Origin: Malacoplasma sp.
Lineage (GTDB): Bacteria > Bacillota_I > Bacilli_A > Mycoplasmatales > Mycoplasmoidaceae
NCBI GenBank assembly: GCA_021444005.1
Contig: JABUSB010000001.1
Coordinates: 1-64,000, forward strand
DNA length: 64,000 nt
Direction of reading: 5' to 3'
Made by a program: the position numbers and the translations under genes. Positions within the stretch are counted from its first letter, which is position 1. Each line of letters starts with the position of its first letter. Below are positions 34,050 to 45,220 of this stretch, piece after piece. The notes beneath the pieces were generated by a model. It saw only the letters and a list, made by a program, of their open reading frames with translations. It was not told the origin of the DNA and did no database searches.

Positions 34050-34141
34050 GTTATCTTTTGCCTCCGCTAGTATTAACTAGATCAGGTCATAAGCGTATAT
34101 TCTCAGCTATATTTTTATATAGCACCGCCTGATAAATTACG
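34050..34141 (-). promoter_or_regulatory. TPP riboswitch (THI element) controlling the p37 operon
   Basis: On the minus strand the segment shows the conserved TPP aptamer elements in order: GGCGGTGC, a P3 hairpin (GCTATAT / ATATAGC), GCTGAGA, then ACCTGATCTAGTTAATACTA leading into AGCGGAGGCAAA, closed by a P1 stem TTATC/GATAA. The blocks TGAGA and ACCTGATCT...TAATACTAGCG are hallmark bases of Rfam family RF00059. An intrinsic terminator follows. Binding of thiamine pyrophosphate should shut off the downstream transporter. A TATATAAT-like -10 box lies just upstream (34143-34155). Confidence 0.93.
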
Positions 34142-34174
34142 TTATTATTATATATTTAATTTGTGATTTTAAAT

Positions 34175-34214
34175 AAAAAAATGAATTCATACATTAAAGT
34201 ACAAATTCATTTTT
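34175..34214 (-). terminator. Terminator of tuf
   Basis: Arms AAAAATGAATT and AATTCATTTTT pair across a 17-base loop about 30 bases after the tuf stop codon; the outer arm supplies a T-run on the minus strand. Confidence 0.75.
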
Positions 34215-34242
34215 AGTAAAAGTAAATTAAAAAGTTATTAAA

Positions 34243-35448
34243 TTATTTAATGATTTTAGTAACAGTACCAGCTCCAACTGTTCTTCCACCTTCTCTAATT
34301 GAGAATTTACTACCATTTTCGATAGCAATAGGTGAAATAAGTTTTACGCTGATTGTTGTGTTGTCACCAGGGTTAATCATTTCAACACCTTTAGCAAGCG
34401 TAATTTCCCCAGTAACGTCAGTTGTTCTGAAATAGAATTGTGGTCTGTATCCACTTAGCACAGGAGTGTGTCTTCCACCTTCCTCTTTTTTCAAAGCATA
34501 AATTTCTGCTTCAAATTCAGTGTGTGGGTTAATACTTCCTGGTTTTGCTAATACTTGTCCACGTTCAACTTGGTCTCTTTCAATCCCTCTTAAAAGAATT
34601 CCAACATTATCACCAGCCATTACTTCTTTTAAGTTTTTACGGAACATTTCCATACCAGTTACAACTGCTTTTCGAGGTTTTTCACCAACTGCTGTAAGTC
34701 CTACAATTTCAACTTCTTGGTTCAATTCTAATTTACCACGTTCAACACGACCAGTAACTACAGTTCCACGTCCTGTAATTGTCATAACGTCTTCAATTGC
34801 TAGCAAGAATGGTTTATCAACATCACGAGTAGGTGTTGGAATATAAGTGTCAACTGCAGCCATTAATTCGTCAATTGCAGTTACTCATTTTGCATCACCT
34901 TCTAATGCTTTTAGTGCAGATCCTTGAATGATTGGTGTGTTTTTACCATCAAATCCATAAGAATCTAGTAATCCTCTAACTTCTTCGATTACCAATTCAA
35001 TCATATCTTTGTCATCAACCATATCACATTTGTTTAAGAAGACAACAATTTTAGAAATCCCTACTTGTCTTGCTAATAAAACGTGTTCGTAAGTTTGTGG
35101 CATTGGACCATCAGTTGCAGCAATTACAAGGATTGCACCATCCATTTGTGCAGCACCTGTAATCATATTTTTAATATAGTCAGCGTGTCCTGGACAGTCT
35201 ACGTGTGCGTAGTGACGGTTATTTGTTTGGTATTCAACGTGAGCTGTGTTAATTGTAATTCCACGAGCTTTTTCTTCTGGTGCTTTATCAATTTCGTCAT
35301 AACGAATCGCTTCAGCCCCACCCTTTTTAGATAAACAAGTACAAATTGCAGCAGTTAATGTAGTTTTACCGTGGTCAATGTGTCCAATAGTTCCAATATT
35401 AACGTGCGGTTTTGAACGATCAAAATCTTGTTTTTTTGCTTTTGCCAT
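34243..35448 (-). CDS. tuf: Elongation factor Tu
   Basis: GTPase that delivers aminoacyl-tRNA to the ribosome. The 401-aa product has G1 GHIDHGKT (Ile as in other mycoplasmas), switch [13 protein letters not shown]3 DCPGHADY, G4 NKCDM and G5 GSALKAL. Domains 2 and 3 include [14 protein letters not shown] and [13 protein letters not shown]. One TGA encodes Trp. It follows fusA after 104 bases that hold a TATAAT-type box (minus), so it may be transcribed both from the str operon and alone. An AAGGAGAAA ribosome-binding site precedes the ATG. Confidence 0.98.
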
Positions 35449-35552
35449 AATTTTCTCCTTAAATTAATTAATTTAATTTGTATATTTATTTAAAAGACAT
35501 TAAAAATTATATTATATAATTCTTAATTTATTTAATATCTATATAGATATTT

Positions 35553-37625
35553 TTACTTCTTAGTTTTCGAACTTATTACTTCTTCTGTAACTGATTTTGG
35601 AGCTTGTTGGTAATGACTAAATTGCATTACATAATTTCCCCGTCCTTGAGTGAATGAACGTAAATCAGTTGCATATCCAAACATTTCTTTCAAAGGAACT
35701 TTAGCCTTAATTGCTTGCATAATTCCCCGTTGTTCTTGGCCTTCAATTTGGCCTCTACGGGAAGAAATATCCCCCATTGCATCACCAAAGTACTGCTCAG
35801 GGACAATCACTTCAACACTCATAATCGGTTCTAATAAAACCGTGCCTGCAGACTTAGAAGCTTCTTTTAAAGCCATAGAAGCGGCAATTTTATAAGCCAT
35901 TTCTGAAGAGTCAACATCATGGTATGATCCATCAAACAATGTTGCTTTTACATCAATCATTGGGAAACCACTTAAAGGTCCAGCTTTCATTGCTTCTTCA
36001 AGTCCTGCACGAATTGGTTTAATATATTCTTTTGGAATTCTTCCCCCAACAATCTTGTCAATAAATTCAAACCCTTTTGCAGTGTTTGGTTCAAATTTAA
36101 TAAACACATGACCATATTGTCCACGACCTCCAGATTGTTTAATATATTTTCCTTCAGCTTCAGTTTCTTTAGTAAATGTTTCACGGTAAGAAACTTGGGG
36201 TGTACCAACATTTACATCAACCTTGAACTCACGACGCATACGGTCCACGATAATTTCCAAGTGAAGCTCTCCCATCCCAGCAATTATGGTTTGGTTAGTA
36301 TCATCATTTGTATATGTTCTAAATGTTGGGTCTTCTTCTGAAAGTTTTGAAAGGGCAATCGACATCTTTTCTTGGTCTGCTTTTGTTTTAGGTTCTACTG
36401 CCAATGAAATTACAGGCTCTGCAAATTTCATTTCTTCTAGTGAAACTTCAGTGTTTTCAGAACACAATGTATTTCCAGTACCTGTGTCTTTTAACCCAAC
36501 TACAGCACAGATATCACCTGCTCTGATTTCATCAATTTCTTCACGGTTATTAGAGTGCATTTTTACAAGTCTTGAAACTCTTTCTTTTATATCTTTTGTA
36601 GTGTTAATTACATAAGATCCTTTTTTAAGCACTCCTGAATACATTCTAATAAATGTTAGTTTTCCCACATATGGGTCAGTTGCAACTTTGAAAGCTAATG
36701 CAACTAAAGGTCCGTTATCTTCATTTTTAATTTCAATTTCACTACCATCGTCTTTGTAAGCCTTTACAGGTGGTACATCAATTGGAGATGGTAGAAAATC
36801 AACTACTGCATCTAATAGTGCTTTAACCCCTTTGTTTTTAAAAGCAGATCCACAAACTACTGGGAAAAATTCTGCAGTTAATACACCTTTACGGATACAT
36901 CTTTTAATTTCATCAACACTTAATTCGTTACCATTAAGATATTTTTCCATCATTTCATCATCAAAGTTAACTACTTCTTCAATCATATGACGTCGCATAT
37001 CTGCAGCTTCTTTTTGTAATTCTTCAGGAATTTTGCCAACTTTAAAATCTTCGTTTTGTTTACCATCATAAAAGTAAGCTTCATTAGTAATTAAGTTAAT
37101 AATTCCATTAAATTCTGATTCTGCCCCGATTGGTAATTGAATAGCAACAGCGTGGGCTGCTAATCTTTTTTCAAGTGAATCCAAACACATTTTAAAATCA
37201 GCACCAGTTTTGTCCATTTTATTAACAAACACAATACGTGGCACTCGGTATCTTGTGGCTTGGTGTCACACCGTTTCAGTTTGTGGTTCTACCCCATTTT
37301 GGGCATCTAAAACTGCAACTGCACCATCTAATACTCGAAGCGATCTTTCCACTTCGACTGTAAAGTCTACGTGTCCTGGAGTGTCAATTAGGTTTAATTC
37401 ACATTCATTTCAAGTAACATAAGTTGCAGCAGAGGTAATTGTAATCCCTCTTTCTTTCTCTTGTTCCATTCAGTCCATTGTGGCCCCACCATCATGAACT
37501 TCTCCGATTTTGTGGGTTTTACCTGAGTGAAACAAAATTCTTTCAGAAGTAGTAGTTTTACCAGCATCAATGTGAGCCATTATTCCAAAGTTTCTAAATT
37601 TTTCTAAATTAAATTGTCTCGCCAT
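35553..37625 (-). CDS. fusA: Elongation factor G
   Basis: Translocase GTPase of the ribosome. The 690-aa product has [15 protein letters not shown] at the N-terminus, [25 protein letters not shown] and the C-terminal domains IV/V with SHYQQAPKS near the end. TGA codons (Trp) in the N-terminal 127 residues break the frame under the standard code. The ATG at 37625 has GGGGG six bases upstream. It begins 12 bases after the rpsG stop in the order rpsL-rpsG-fusA-tuf. Confidence 0.98.
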
Positions 37626-37637
37626 AAAATCCCCCTA

Positions 37638-38105
<468 letters not shown>

Positions 38106-38121
38106 ATATTACTCCAATTAA

Positions 38122-38544
38122 CTAATTACTCTTTTCTTTAGGTCGCTTTGCCCCATAACCTGATCTTTGTTGTCGACGTTTGTCAACACCAGAAGTATCA
38201 AGTGTTCCTCTAACCACGTGGTAACGTACCCCTGGAAGGTCCTTTACTCTTCCACCTTCAATTAGAACAACACTGTGTTCTTGAAGGTTGTGCCCTTCAC
38301 CTGGGATGTAGGCTAATACTTCATAACCATTAGTTAGTTTTACCTTTGCGTATTTACGAAGGGCAGAGTTTGGTTTCTTAGGAGTCATAGTCCCCACTCT
38401 GGTACACACACCACGTTTATAAGGTGATGGATTATAAGTTCTCTTCTTTTTAAGAGAGTTATAAGTGTACATTAAAGCTGGAGATTTTGATTTTTTAGTT
38501 TTGTCTTTTCGATTATTTCGAATCAGTTGTGCAATAGTTGCCAT
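38122..38544 (-). CDS. rpsL: 30S ribosomal protein S12
   Basis: Decoding-centre ribosomal protein, 140 aa. [15 protein letters not shown] and [21 protein letters not shown], then [10 protein letters not shown], are diagnostic; these include the streptomycin-sensitivity lysine regions (TPKKPNS). It heads the str operon and has a strong AAGGAG ribosome-binding site eight bases from the ATG. The 100 bases upstream hold its promoter region and the valS terminator. Confidence 0.98.
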   Translation of the reverse strand: MATIAQLIRNNRKDKTKKSKSPALMYTYNSLKKKRTYNPSPYKRGVCTRVGTMTPKKPNSALRKYAKVKLTNGYEVLAYIPGEGHNLQEHSVVLIEGGRVKDLPGVRYHVVRGTLDTSGVDKRRQQRSGYGAKRPKEKSN

Positions 38545-38618
38545 TAAATTCTCCTTTTTCTAACAACATATCCGTGTGTATCAAAACACTTAAATATTCT
38601 AACATAAATTAGAAAGGT

Positions 38619-38648
38619 TAATAAAAAACTCTAAATTATTCAATTTAG
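38619..38648 (-). terminator. Terminator overlapping the valS stop
   Basis: Arms CTAAATT / AATTTAG with a four-base loop; on the minus strand a T-run follows. The valS stop codon lies inside the first arm. Confidence 0.65.
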
Positions 38649-41239
38649 GTTAATAATTTTTCTAATTCTGCTAGTCTTTGCAAATAGTTTTTTTGTTTTT
38701 GTTTTTCCAATTCAACCTTATCTTTTGGTGCTTTTTTTAAGAAATTTGAATTGTTTAGCATTGAATTACATCGATCAATTTCTTTTTTAACAAACTCAAT
38801 TTCATTAGCAATTTTAAGTTTTAAGTCTTGGTCGTTTTGTTTTTCAATTAAATCTTCTTTATTTAAAATGAAAATTTTAAAATTGCTTTCCACAAAGTCA
38901 GGTTCACTATTTTTAATTGTGTTTGTATTATCAACTTCGATTTTAGCCATACTTAAAATCTCAATCAATTCGGGGTTTAAAGCAAAGTTTGATCCTTGAT
39001 TAAACTCTAATTTTATTTTAAATACTTTGTTTTCTTTGATTTTGTTTTCAAAACGGTAAACTCTAATTTTATTAACAATATCTAAAACAAAATCAATTTT
39101 TAACTCACTCTCACACGCTAACTTATCAAATTTACAAGATTCATATAAAATCGAATCAAATTTCTTAAACTTTGCACATTCATATAGTTTTGCAGTTACA
39201 AAAGGGCATATTGGGTGTAATAAAATTAAGATTTTTTTAAGCAAATAATTTAGAATTCAAAACTTTGTTTCTTGGTTAACAGATCTTTTTTTAGTGAATT
39301 CTAAATAGGTATTGCAAAAATCATTTCACACAAAATCAACCAACTTTTTAATTGCAACTAAGAAATTGTAATTATTAAATAGTTTTAAAAACGAAGCATA
39401 CATCTCAAAAAACTTGTTAATAATTCATTTATCAAACAAATTAAAACTTGAAGGAATTTGGGATTCATCATATTTAAATTCCTTAGTTTCAATTTCAATA
39501 AAGCGGAAGGAATTCCAAAGTTTGTTAATAAAATTCCAGCTTCCTTTAATTCTTTCCTCATTATAAATTAAATCCTCTCCAGGAGAAGAACTGGATAGCA
39601 AATAAAGTCTTAGTGCATCTGCGCCATATTTTTGGATCAAATCAATGGGGTCAATTCCATTGCCTAATGATTTTGACATCTTACGATTTAGTGAATCGCG
39701 AGTTAATCCGGTAATATAACAATTTTTAAAGGGGATTTGGTTTTTTAAATATAGTGAAAAAAACATCATCCGAAAAACTCAGAAAAAGATAATATCAAAC
39801 CCGGTTACTAATACAGAACTTGGGAAAAATGGCGAATCATTATTTAGTGATTTTGTAGTACTGATGGGCCACAAACCAGAAGAGAATCAAGTATCTAATA
39901 CTGATTCATCTTGGACATAATCTTCAATATTTTGGGGTGGTGTAGTATTTACATATACTTCTTTAGTTTTTTTATGATACCAAACTGGAATTTGGTGTCC
40001 CCACCACAATTGTCTTGAAATACACCAATCATTAATGTTGCTTATTCAATTAATTAAAACTTTTTCAAACTTTAGCGGATAAAAAACAACTTTATTGTTT
40101 GTCTTTTGGTTTTCAATGATTTTGTTTGTTAATGCTTTCATTTTAACAAACCATTGCTCAGATAACATTGGTTCAACAACACAATTAGTTCGTTCAGAAT
40201 ATCCAATACTACTAATTGTTTTTTCAACTTTTTCCAATAAGTTTTTTTCTTTTAAAAATGCTGCACATTTTTGACGGCATTCTAGTATTTTTAAGTTTTC
40301 AAAACTAATTGCATTACTATTAGTTGTACCATTTTCATTAAAACAAGAAACTACTTTAAGGTTATGTTTTTGAGCAATTTCATAGTCATTAAAATCGTGT
40401 GCTGGAGTACATTTCATCACCCCAGTACCAAATTGGGTATCAACATAACTATCTGCAATTATAGGAATGATTTTATTAGTTAAAGGATTTACCACATTTT
40501 TATTAATGTATTTTGAATATCGAGAATCATCTGGATTTACAACCAAACATTCATCGACAAAAATAGTTTCAATTCGAGTTGTTGCAACCAACAAATACTC
40601 ATTTGAATTTTCTAAGTAATATCGAACATAATACAAATTGGTTTCAGTTTCTTTTTTAATTACTTCGATATTCGAAATTGCAGTTTGTAATACTGTATCC
40701 CAATTAACTAGTGTTTTTTGTTTATATATCAAGTTTTCTTTGTACATCTTAACAAAAACTTGATATACCAATTTAGATGAATCTTGGTCTAATGTAAAGT
40801 GTTGGTTATCATAATCTAGAAAAAATCCCATTTGTTGTCATTGATCTAAAATTGTATTTTTATTTTGCAAACACCATTCATACAAATCCGCAATTTTTTG
40901 TTTTCTTGATTTCAAAGAATTATCAATCTTGTTATCCCTTAAATACTTTTCATACTTAGTTTGGGATGCAATTCCAGCATGATCAGAACCACATATCCAA
41001 TATGCTTTTTGATTATCATACAATGTATGGAAACGAATTAAACAATCTTGGATTGTACCATTCCAAGCATGCCCTAAATGCAATTTACCAGTAACATTTG
41101 GGGGTGGTAAAAGAATTGTGAAAATATTTTTTTCAGATTTTAAATTAATTGCATTTAGTTTTTTTTGAAAAGCAAATAATCTAGAATTTTTTTCACAAAA
41201 TAAATGGTTATATTTCTTATCTAAATTTGGATTTTGCAT
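38645..41239 (-). CDS. valS: Valine--tRNA ligase
   Basis: Class I synthetase that charges tRNA-Val. The 864-aa product has [17 protein letters not shown] (HIGH region), [14 protein letters not shown], an editing domain with [17 protein letters not shown], the [12 protein letters not shown] loop and a C-terminal coiled coil. Several TGA codons encode Trp. I chose the ATG at 41239; the longer frame upstream would need a TTG start and would overlap engB. Last gene of the divIVA-like...engB-valS run. Confidence 0.96.
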
Positions 41240-41258
41240 TATTAATACCAATTTATTG

Positions 41259-41807
41259 TTATGCAATAATTATATTTAATAATGCTTTTAAACTATTAAG
41301 ATTAGTCTTATTTTTAGCACTAACACAATAAAACTTATTTGGTTCAAAACCAAACATTGTAGCAATTTTTTTGATGTTATTATCATAATAACTTTTAGCA
41401 AGTTTATCGCTTTTATTTAACACCACATAGTAGTGGACAAATCTGGATGATAATAGCTTTGCAGTTTCAATATCTTGATCTGTAATCACATTCAAATCTA
41501 CCACTTGAATAATCCCAACTAAATTGATTCTTTGATAAATATATTCAGAAATGATTTTCGATAATTCAAAGTGCTTTGATTTACTAACTTTTGCATAACC
41601 ATACCCTGGTAAATCAACAATCCGAAATTTATCAAAATTAAAAAAATTAGCTAATTGAGTACGTCCGGGAACGTTTGAAGTTTTAGCTATTTTATTGTTG
41701 GCTAATGCATTAATTAAAGAAGATTTACCAACATTTGAACGCCCAATAAAACAAATTTCTTTTGTATCATCAATGATTCAATCATTTTTTGAAAAACAAG
41801 ACTTCAT
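41259..41807 (-). CDS. engB: Ribosome-biogenesis GTPase EngB (YsxC)
   Basis: A 182-aa TrmE-Era-EngA-EngB superfamily GTPase needed for 50S assembly. GRSNVGKSSLINAL, a switch segment SNVPGRTQ, DLPGYGYAKVS, VLNKSDKL and CVSAKNKTN (G5) are all present. TGA codes for Trp near the N-terminus (NDW). An alternative GTG at 41819 would add four residues. It sits between a UPF0154 gene and valS. Confidence 0.93.
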
Positions 41808-41825
41808 AAAATTAGCCACTATTGT

Positions 41826-42059
41826 TTATTTTGTGTTCTTCTTAAAAGTAGCCATAATTTGTTTAATTTGTTTTTCACTTGGTTTTCTTCCCATTTGTTG
41901 ATACATCATTCGAATTTGGCTCTCAGTAATTGGTGGGTTTTCTTTAAGTTGCTTCTTAAAGTATTTACCAGCTAAGATATACCCAATTACAGCACCAACA
42001 AATAATGATATTGGAATTCCAAGTCCTAAACTTAAACCTAATACTAATCCTAAATCCAT
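41826..42059 (-). CDS. UPF0154 (YneF-type) membrane protein
   Basis: A 77-aa protein with one N-terminal transmembrane helix (GLVLGLSLGLGIPISLFVG) followed by a cytoplasmic segment KYFKKQLKENPPITESQIRMM and MYQQMGRKPSEKQIKQI. This is the UPF0154/YneF pattern found widely in Firmicutes and mycoplasmas. Function unknown. It lies 11 bases after scpB. Confidence 0.9.
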   Translation of the reverse strand: MDLGLVLGLSLGLGIPISLFVGAVIGYILAGKYFKKQLKENPPITESQIRMMYQQMGRKPSEKQIKQIMATFKKNTK

Positions 42060-42070
42060 ATACTTATCTC

Positions 42071-42658
42071 CTATTCTTGTTCACTTCTGTTTTTATCAAA
42101 AAAATCAATTTTTTCTTCATATGTTAATTCACTTAAATCATTATCTGGTAACACAATTTCAGGTAAATCTTTAATTGAATCTAATCCAAATATATCATAA
42201 AACTTGTGTGATACCTGATACAAGTATGGTTTCCCAACAGATTCGGCACGACCTACAATTTCAACCAATCCAATTTCAATCAGTTTTTCTAAAATGGGGG
42301 TTGAATCAATTTTTCTTAATTCATAAATTTTTGATTTTGTACAAGGCTGGTTATACACAATAATTGCAAGTGTTTCAATCATTGCTTGGTTTAAAAAACT
42401 TTTCTGTTTAATTCCAAAAGTTGATGAAACAATTCTAGCAATTTCTGGTTTTGTAAATAACTTAAAATAATCACCAACTTTTTTAAGTAGTAATCCTCTT
42501 TGTGAGTCTTTTTCATACTCAATTTTCATCTCTTCGATAACTGCATCAAAATCACTTTCAGATAAACGTGAAATTGTTTTTAATTTATCTTTATGAACTC
42601 CCTCACTCCCGGAAATAAAAAGTGCAGCTTCGATTACACTTTTGACATTAATCCCCAC
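42071..42658 (-). CDS. scpB: Segregation and condensation protein B
   Basis: A 195-aa winged-helix partner in the SMC-ScpA-ScpB condensin. IEAALFISGSEGV at the start and LNQAMIETLAIIVYNQPCTKSKI in the first-to-second wing are typical of ScpB. The start is GTG at 42658, inside the end of scpA (11-base overlap), which suggests translational coupling. Confidence 0.95.
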   Translation of the reverse strand: MGINVKSVIEAALFISGSEGVHKDKLKTISRLSESDFDAVIEEMKIEYEKDSQRGLLLKKVGDYFKLFTKPEIARIVSSTFGIKQKSFLNQAMIETLAIIVYNQPCTKSKIYELRKIDSTPILEKLIEIGLVEIVGRAESVGKPYLYQVSHKFYDIFGLDSIKDLPEIVLPDNDLSELTYEEKIDFFDKNRSEQE

Positions 42659-43520
42659 AACTTAGAACCTCTTTATCTATTTTAACAATAAATATTTCTT
42701 CGTCTGCACTATTTTGTTCCAAAATAATATCCCCATTTTTAACTAATACTAGGATTGCAACAAATGCAACTACAAAGTATCTTTTTGTGAATTTTTCATA
42801 GGGAATATTACTAAAATAATCTAAAAATGAAATCTTGTGTAAGTGTGCAAAAGGTTTTAGAAATTCTAAAATTTCTTGCTCTACATTTTCAATTGAGATT
42901 TCACTAACCCCAATTACTTTAATTTTTGATTCATAAGGTTTTTTAGGTCTTTTTTTATTTGCAACAAGTTTTAAATAAACTTTTTGCATTGCTTTTAAAA
43001 TGACATTTAAATCTAAAGTTTGCATAAAAGGTTGTGGGTCAACAACACTTTCCATATCAACAACCTCTTCAATTTTTTGGGGTGCTTTTTCAAACATTCT
43101 TAATCGTTTTTCATAACGTTCGGCAAGGTTTGGAATTAGTAATTCAAATTGTTTAAAGATAAGCATTCTTTGAATTTCCTTATCTCTTTCAATGTCATCA
43201 CTAATCTCTTTTTCGGTTTCCATAGAGGGTAAGATTCTTTTTGATTTTTGTTCTAACAAGTATGTTGCCATCAATAAATATTCTGTTAGATCATCAATTG
43301 TTAAATTCATTAAATTTTGGCTGATATATTGCCCATATAATTCAATGATTTCAACTAAATTAATGTTTAAAATATCCATTTTTCGGTCTTTTATGAGTGA
43401 ATAAAAAAGGTCAAAGGGGCCATTGAAAGTTTCCCCTTTAACAGTAGTGATCTCAATTTTAAAATCATTGTTATTAGTATTTTCTATAACCTGTTGTTCA
43501 CTATTTTTTTCATCATTCAT
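42648..43520 (-). CDS. scpA: Segregation and condensation protein A
   Basis: Kleisin subunit of bacterial condensin, 290 aa. The N-terminal FNGPFDLFYSLIKDRKMDILNI block matches ScpA (FxGPLDLLLxLIxxxxxDIxxI), then LLMATYLLEQKSKRILP. The C-terminal winged-helix region ends in VVAFVAILVLVKNGDI. It starts 17 bases after plsC and overlaps scpB. Confidence 0.95.
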   Translation of the reverse strand: MNDEKNSEQQVIENTNNNDFKIEITTVKGETFNGPFDLFYSLIKDRKMDILNINLVEIIELYGQYISQNLMNLTIDDLTEYLLMATYLLEQKSKRILPSMETEKEISDDIERDKEIQRMLIFKQFELLIPNLAERYEKRLRMFEKAPQKIEEVVDMESVVDPQPFMQTLDLNVILKAMQKVYLKLVANKKRPKKPYESKIKVIGVSEISIENVEQEILEFLKPFAHLHKISFLDYFSNIPYEKFTKRYFVVAFVAILVLVKNGDIILEQNSADEEIFIVKIDKEVLSCGD

Positions 43521-43537
43521 AACACACTATAACTTAA

Positions 43538-44362
43538 TTATTCTTCATCCCCATTTTTAGATTCTTTTCAAAATGGATTTTTCGCAATTTCACTGTATGC
43601 TAATTCCATTTTGTTTTTTATTTTAGAAGCTACAACATCTTTGCTTAAATGGACAAAGTCTTTATATTTAAAAGGTTCTAAAAATTCTACTGTTACTTCT
43701 TTATATTTAAAAATGTTTTTCTTATGTTCTTTTTCAACACCAAGTGTCCCATAAATTACCACTGGAATGATTGGACAAAAAGTACTATAAGCTGGAGATA
43801 GTGCTGCGGGTTTAAACTCTCCAAATTCATCTTTTTTAATTCTTGTTCCTTCAATAAAAACAACTAATGATTGCTCGTTTTTTTGCAATAAGTTTTTTTG
43901 CTCTTCAGAAGCTCTAATTGCATCTCTTAAATTTTCACGATCTAAAAAAACACAATTAATCAATTGTGATACATATTTGGTTTTCTTACTATCTAAAATT
44001 TCTTTTTTTGCTAAAAAAGTGGGGTTTAAAATCAAGTTATTGTCACTTCTAATTTTCTTAAAAGCTTTAAGTAATACTAAGACATCAAAATTAGATTTAT
44101 GATTAGGAATAAAAAGTGCAGGTTTATTATTAGGTAGGTTTTTAATTCCTTTAATTTTAACTTTTGTAAGAGCACAAAAAACTGCTTTTGTAACTAATCC
44201 ATAAATATATGTGTAACGCGTTTGAATTGATGCAGTTTCAGGGTCTTTTTCAAAAGAAAAATATTCTCTTTTACTTTTTTTAAGTCCGAGTCATAAAAGA
44301 AAGGCAACAAAAGGTAATACTAATCAATGACCTAAGCAAAATAAGTACTTTTTAAATCTCAT
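43538..44362 (-). CDS. plsC: 1-acyl-sn-glycerol-3-phosphate acyltransferase
   Basis: Makes phosphatidic acid from lysophosphatidic acid at the membrane. The 274-aa product has an N-terminal hydrophobic helix, the HX4D motif NHKSNFD, an EGTR motif in FIEGTRIK (usual FPEGTR), and a downstream FCPIIPVVIYGT segment. The true end is at 43538, past a TGA (Trp). Grouped with acpS and, elsewhere in the window, cdsA, it covers phospholipid synthesis. Confidence 0.9.
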
Positions 44363-44434
44363 ATTGAGTATTTTAAAGCATTATTTTATTGATTATTATG
44401 TTATTTGGTTTTTAGGTAACAAATAATTAAGGAT

Positions 44435-44770
44435 TTATTTAATATACACTGCAAAACCAAATATAAAGTCACCACTATATGCAATGCTTACTTTAACATT
44501 TTTAAAATTAGTACAAATATATTTATTGTTTTTTTTCATAAACTCAATTTTTAAAAAAAAGATTTTATGAAACTCACTAATTGCTTTATAAACTGCTTCT
44601 TTTAAAACCCAGTGAGTTGCAATAAATTTGGGATGCAATTCTTTTTCAGTTTTTAAAAATTGTTCGTATTCATTTGCTGTTAAAACTCTAGTAATAATTT
44701 TATTATCAAGGTTTTTAAATCGGTTAATGTTTTCAACATCAATTCCAACACTAAATTTAAATTGCTTCAC
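44435..44770 (-). CDS. acpS: Holo-[acyl-carrier-protein] synthase
   Basis: Transfers 4'-phosphopantetheine from CoA to apo-ACP. The 111-aa product shows the AcpS blocks VGIDVENINRF and THWVLKEAVYKAIS (W-x-x-KEAxxKA). The start is GTG at 44770; no in-frame ATG precedes it. It lies 23 bases after the DivIVA-like gene. Confidence 0.93.
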   Translation of the reverse strand: MKQFKFSVGIDVENINRFKNLDNKIITRVLTANEYEQFLKTEKELHPKFIATHWVLKEAVYKAISEFHKIFFLKIEFMKKNNKYICTNFKNVKVSIAYSGDFIFGFAVYIK

Positions 44771-44793
44771 TTAATTTTCCCAATATTTAGAAT

Positions 44794-45144
44794 TTAGTCT
44801 CTTTTTTTATTTTTAAGTTCAGCAATTTCCATTTGCATTTTCCCCATATCAGACATCATTTTTTGACTTTGATATCCGTCTTTTTTTAAAGATTCAATTT
44901 CTGCCACCAAACCTTTAATGTAATCTTGTTTTTGGTTTAATAAATCTTTTAGTGAATAAATTTCATTATTTTTTTCACTAATCTTTTTTTCAAACTCTTC
45001 TTGTCTTTTATTAAAATCAATTAAAAAATTCCGCACTGAATCTAAAAACATATCAACTTCTAACGGATCATACCCTGCAGTTAGGTTTTTAGAAAAGCGG
45101 TGGTTTAATATTTCATCAAAAACTTTTTTTATATTGTTTTTCAT
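44794..45144 (-). CDS. DivIVA/GpsB-like coiled-coil protein
   Basis: A 116-aa protein with the DivIVA-domain start: a FDEILNHRFSKNLTAGYDPLEVDMFLD segment (F-x-x-x-x-x-GYDxxEVDxFLD), then a long coiled coil of heptads (QEEFEKKISEKNNEIYSLKDLL...). Family members sense membrane curvature or scaffold division and wall proteins; in a wall-less cell a division or polarity role is the likely remnant (inference). It is the first gene of the valS-ending run. Confidence 0.85.
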   Translation of the reverse strand: MKNNIKKVFDEILNHRFSKNLTAGYDPLEVDMFLDSVRNFLIDFNKRQEEFEKKISEKNNEIYSLKDLLNQKQDYIKGLVAEIESLKKDGYQSQKMMSDMGKMQMEIAELKNKKRD

Positions 45145-45153
45145 AAGCTACCT

Positions 45154-45194
45154 AAAAAAATTAATAACCCAATAATTGGATTATTAATTTAATT
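45154..45194 (-). terminator. Terminator of the Thr-rich surface protein gene
   Basis: Arms AAATTAATAA / TTATTAATTT pair across a loop that itself contains CCAAT/ATTGG. On the minus strand the stem is followed by a T-run. It separates the surface-protein gene from the DivIVA-like gene. Confidence 0.75.
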
Positions 45195-45220
45195 TATACT
45201 AAAAGATAATTTAATTTTAT

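Noticed and set aside
41240-41266. Longer valS start overlapping engB
   Set aside because: Uses TTG without a ribosome-binding site; ATG at 41239 is adequate.
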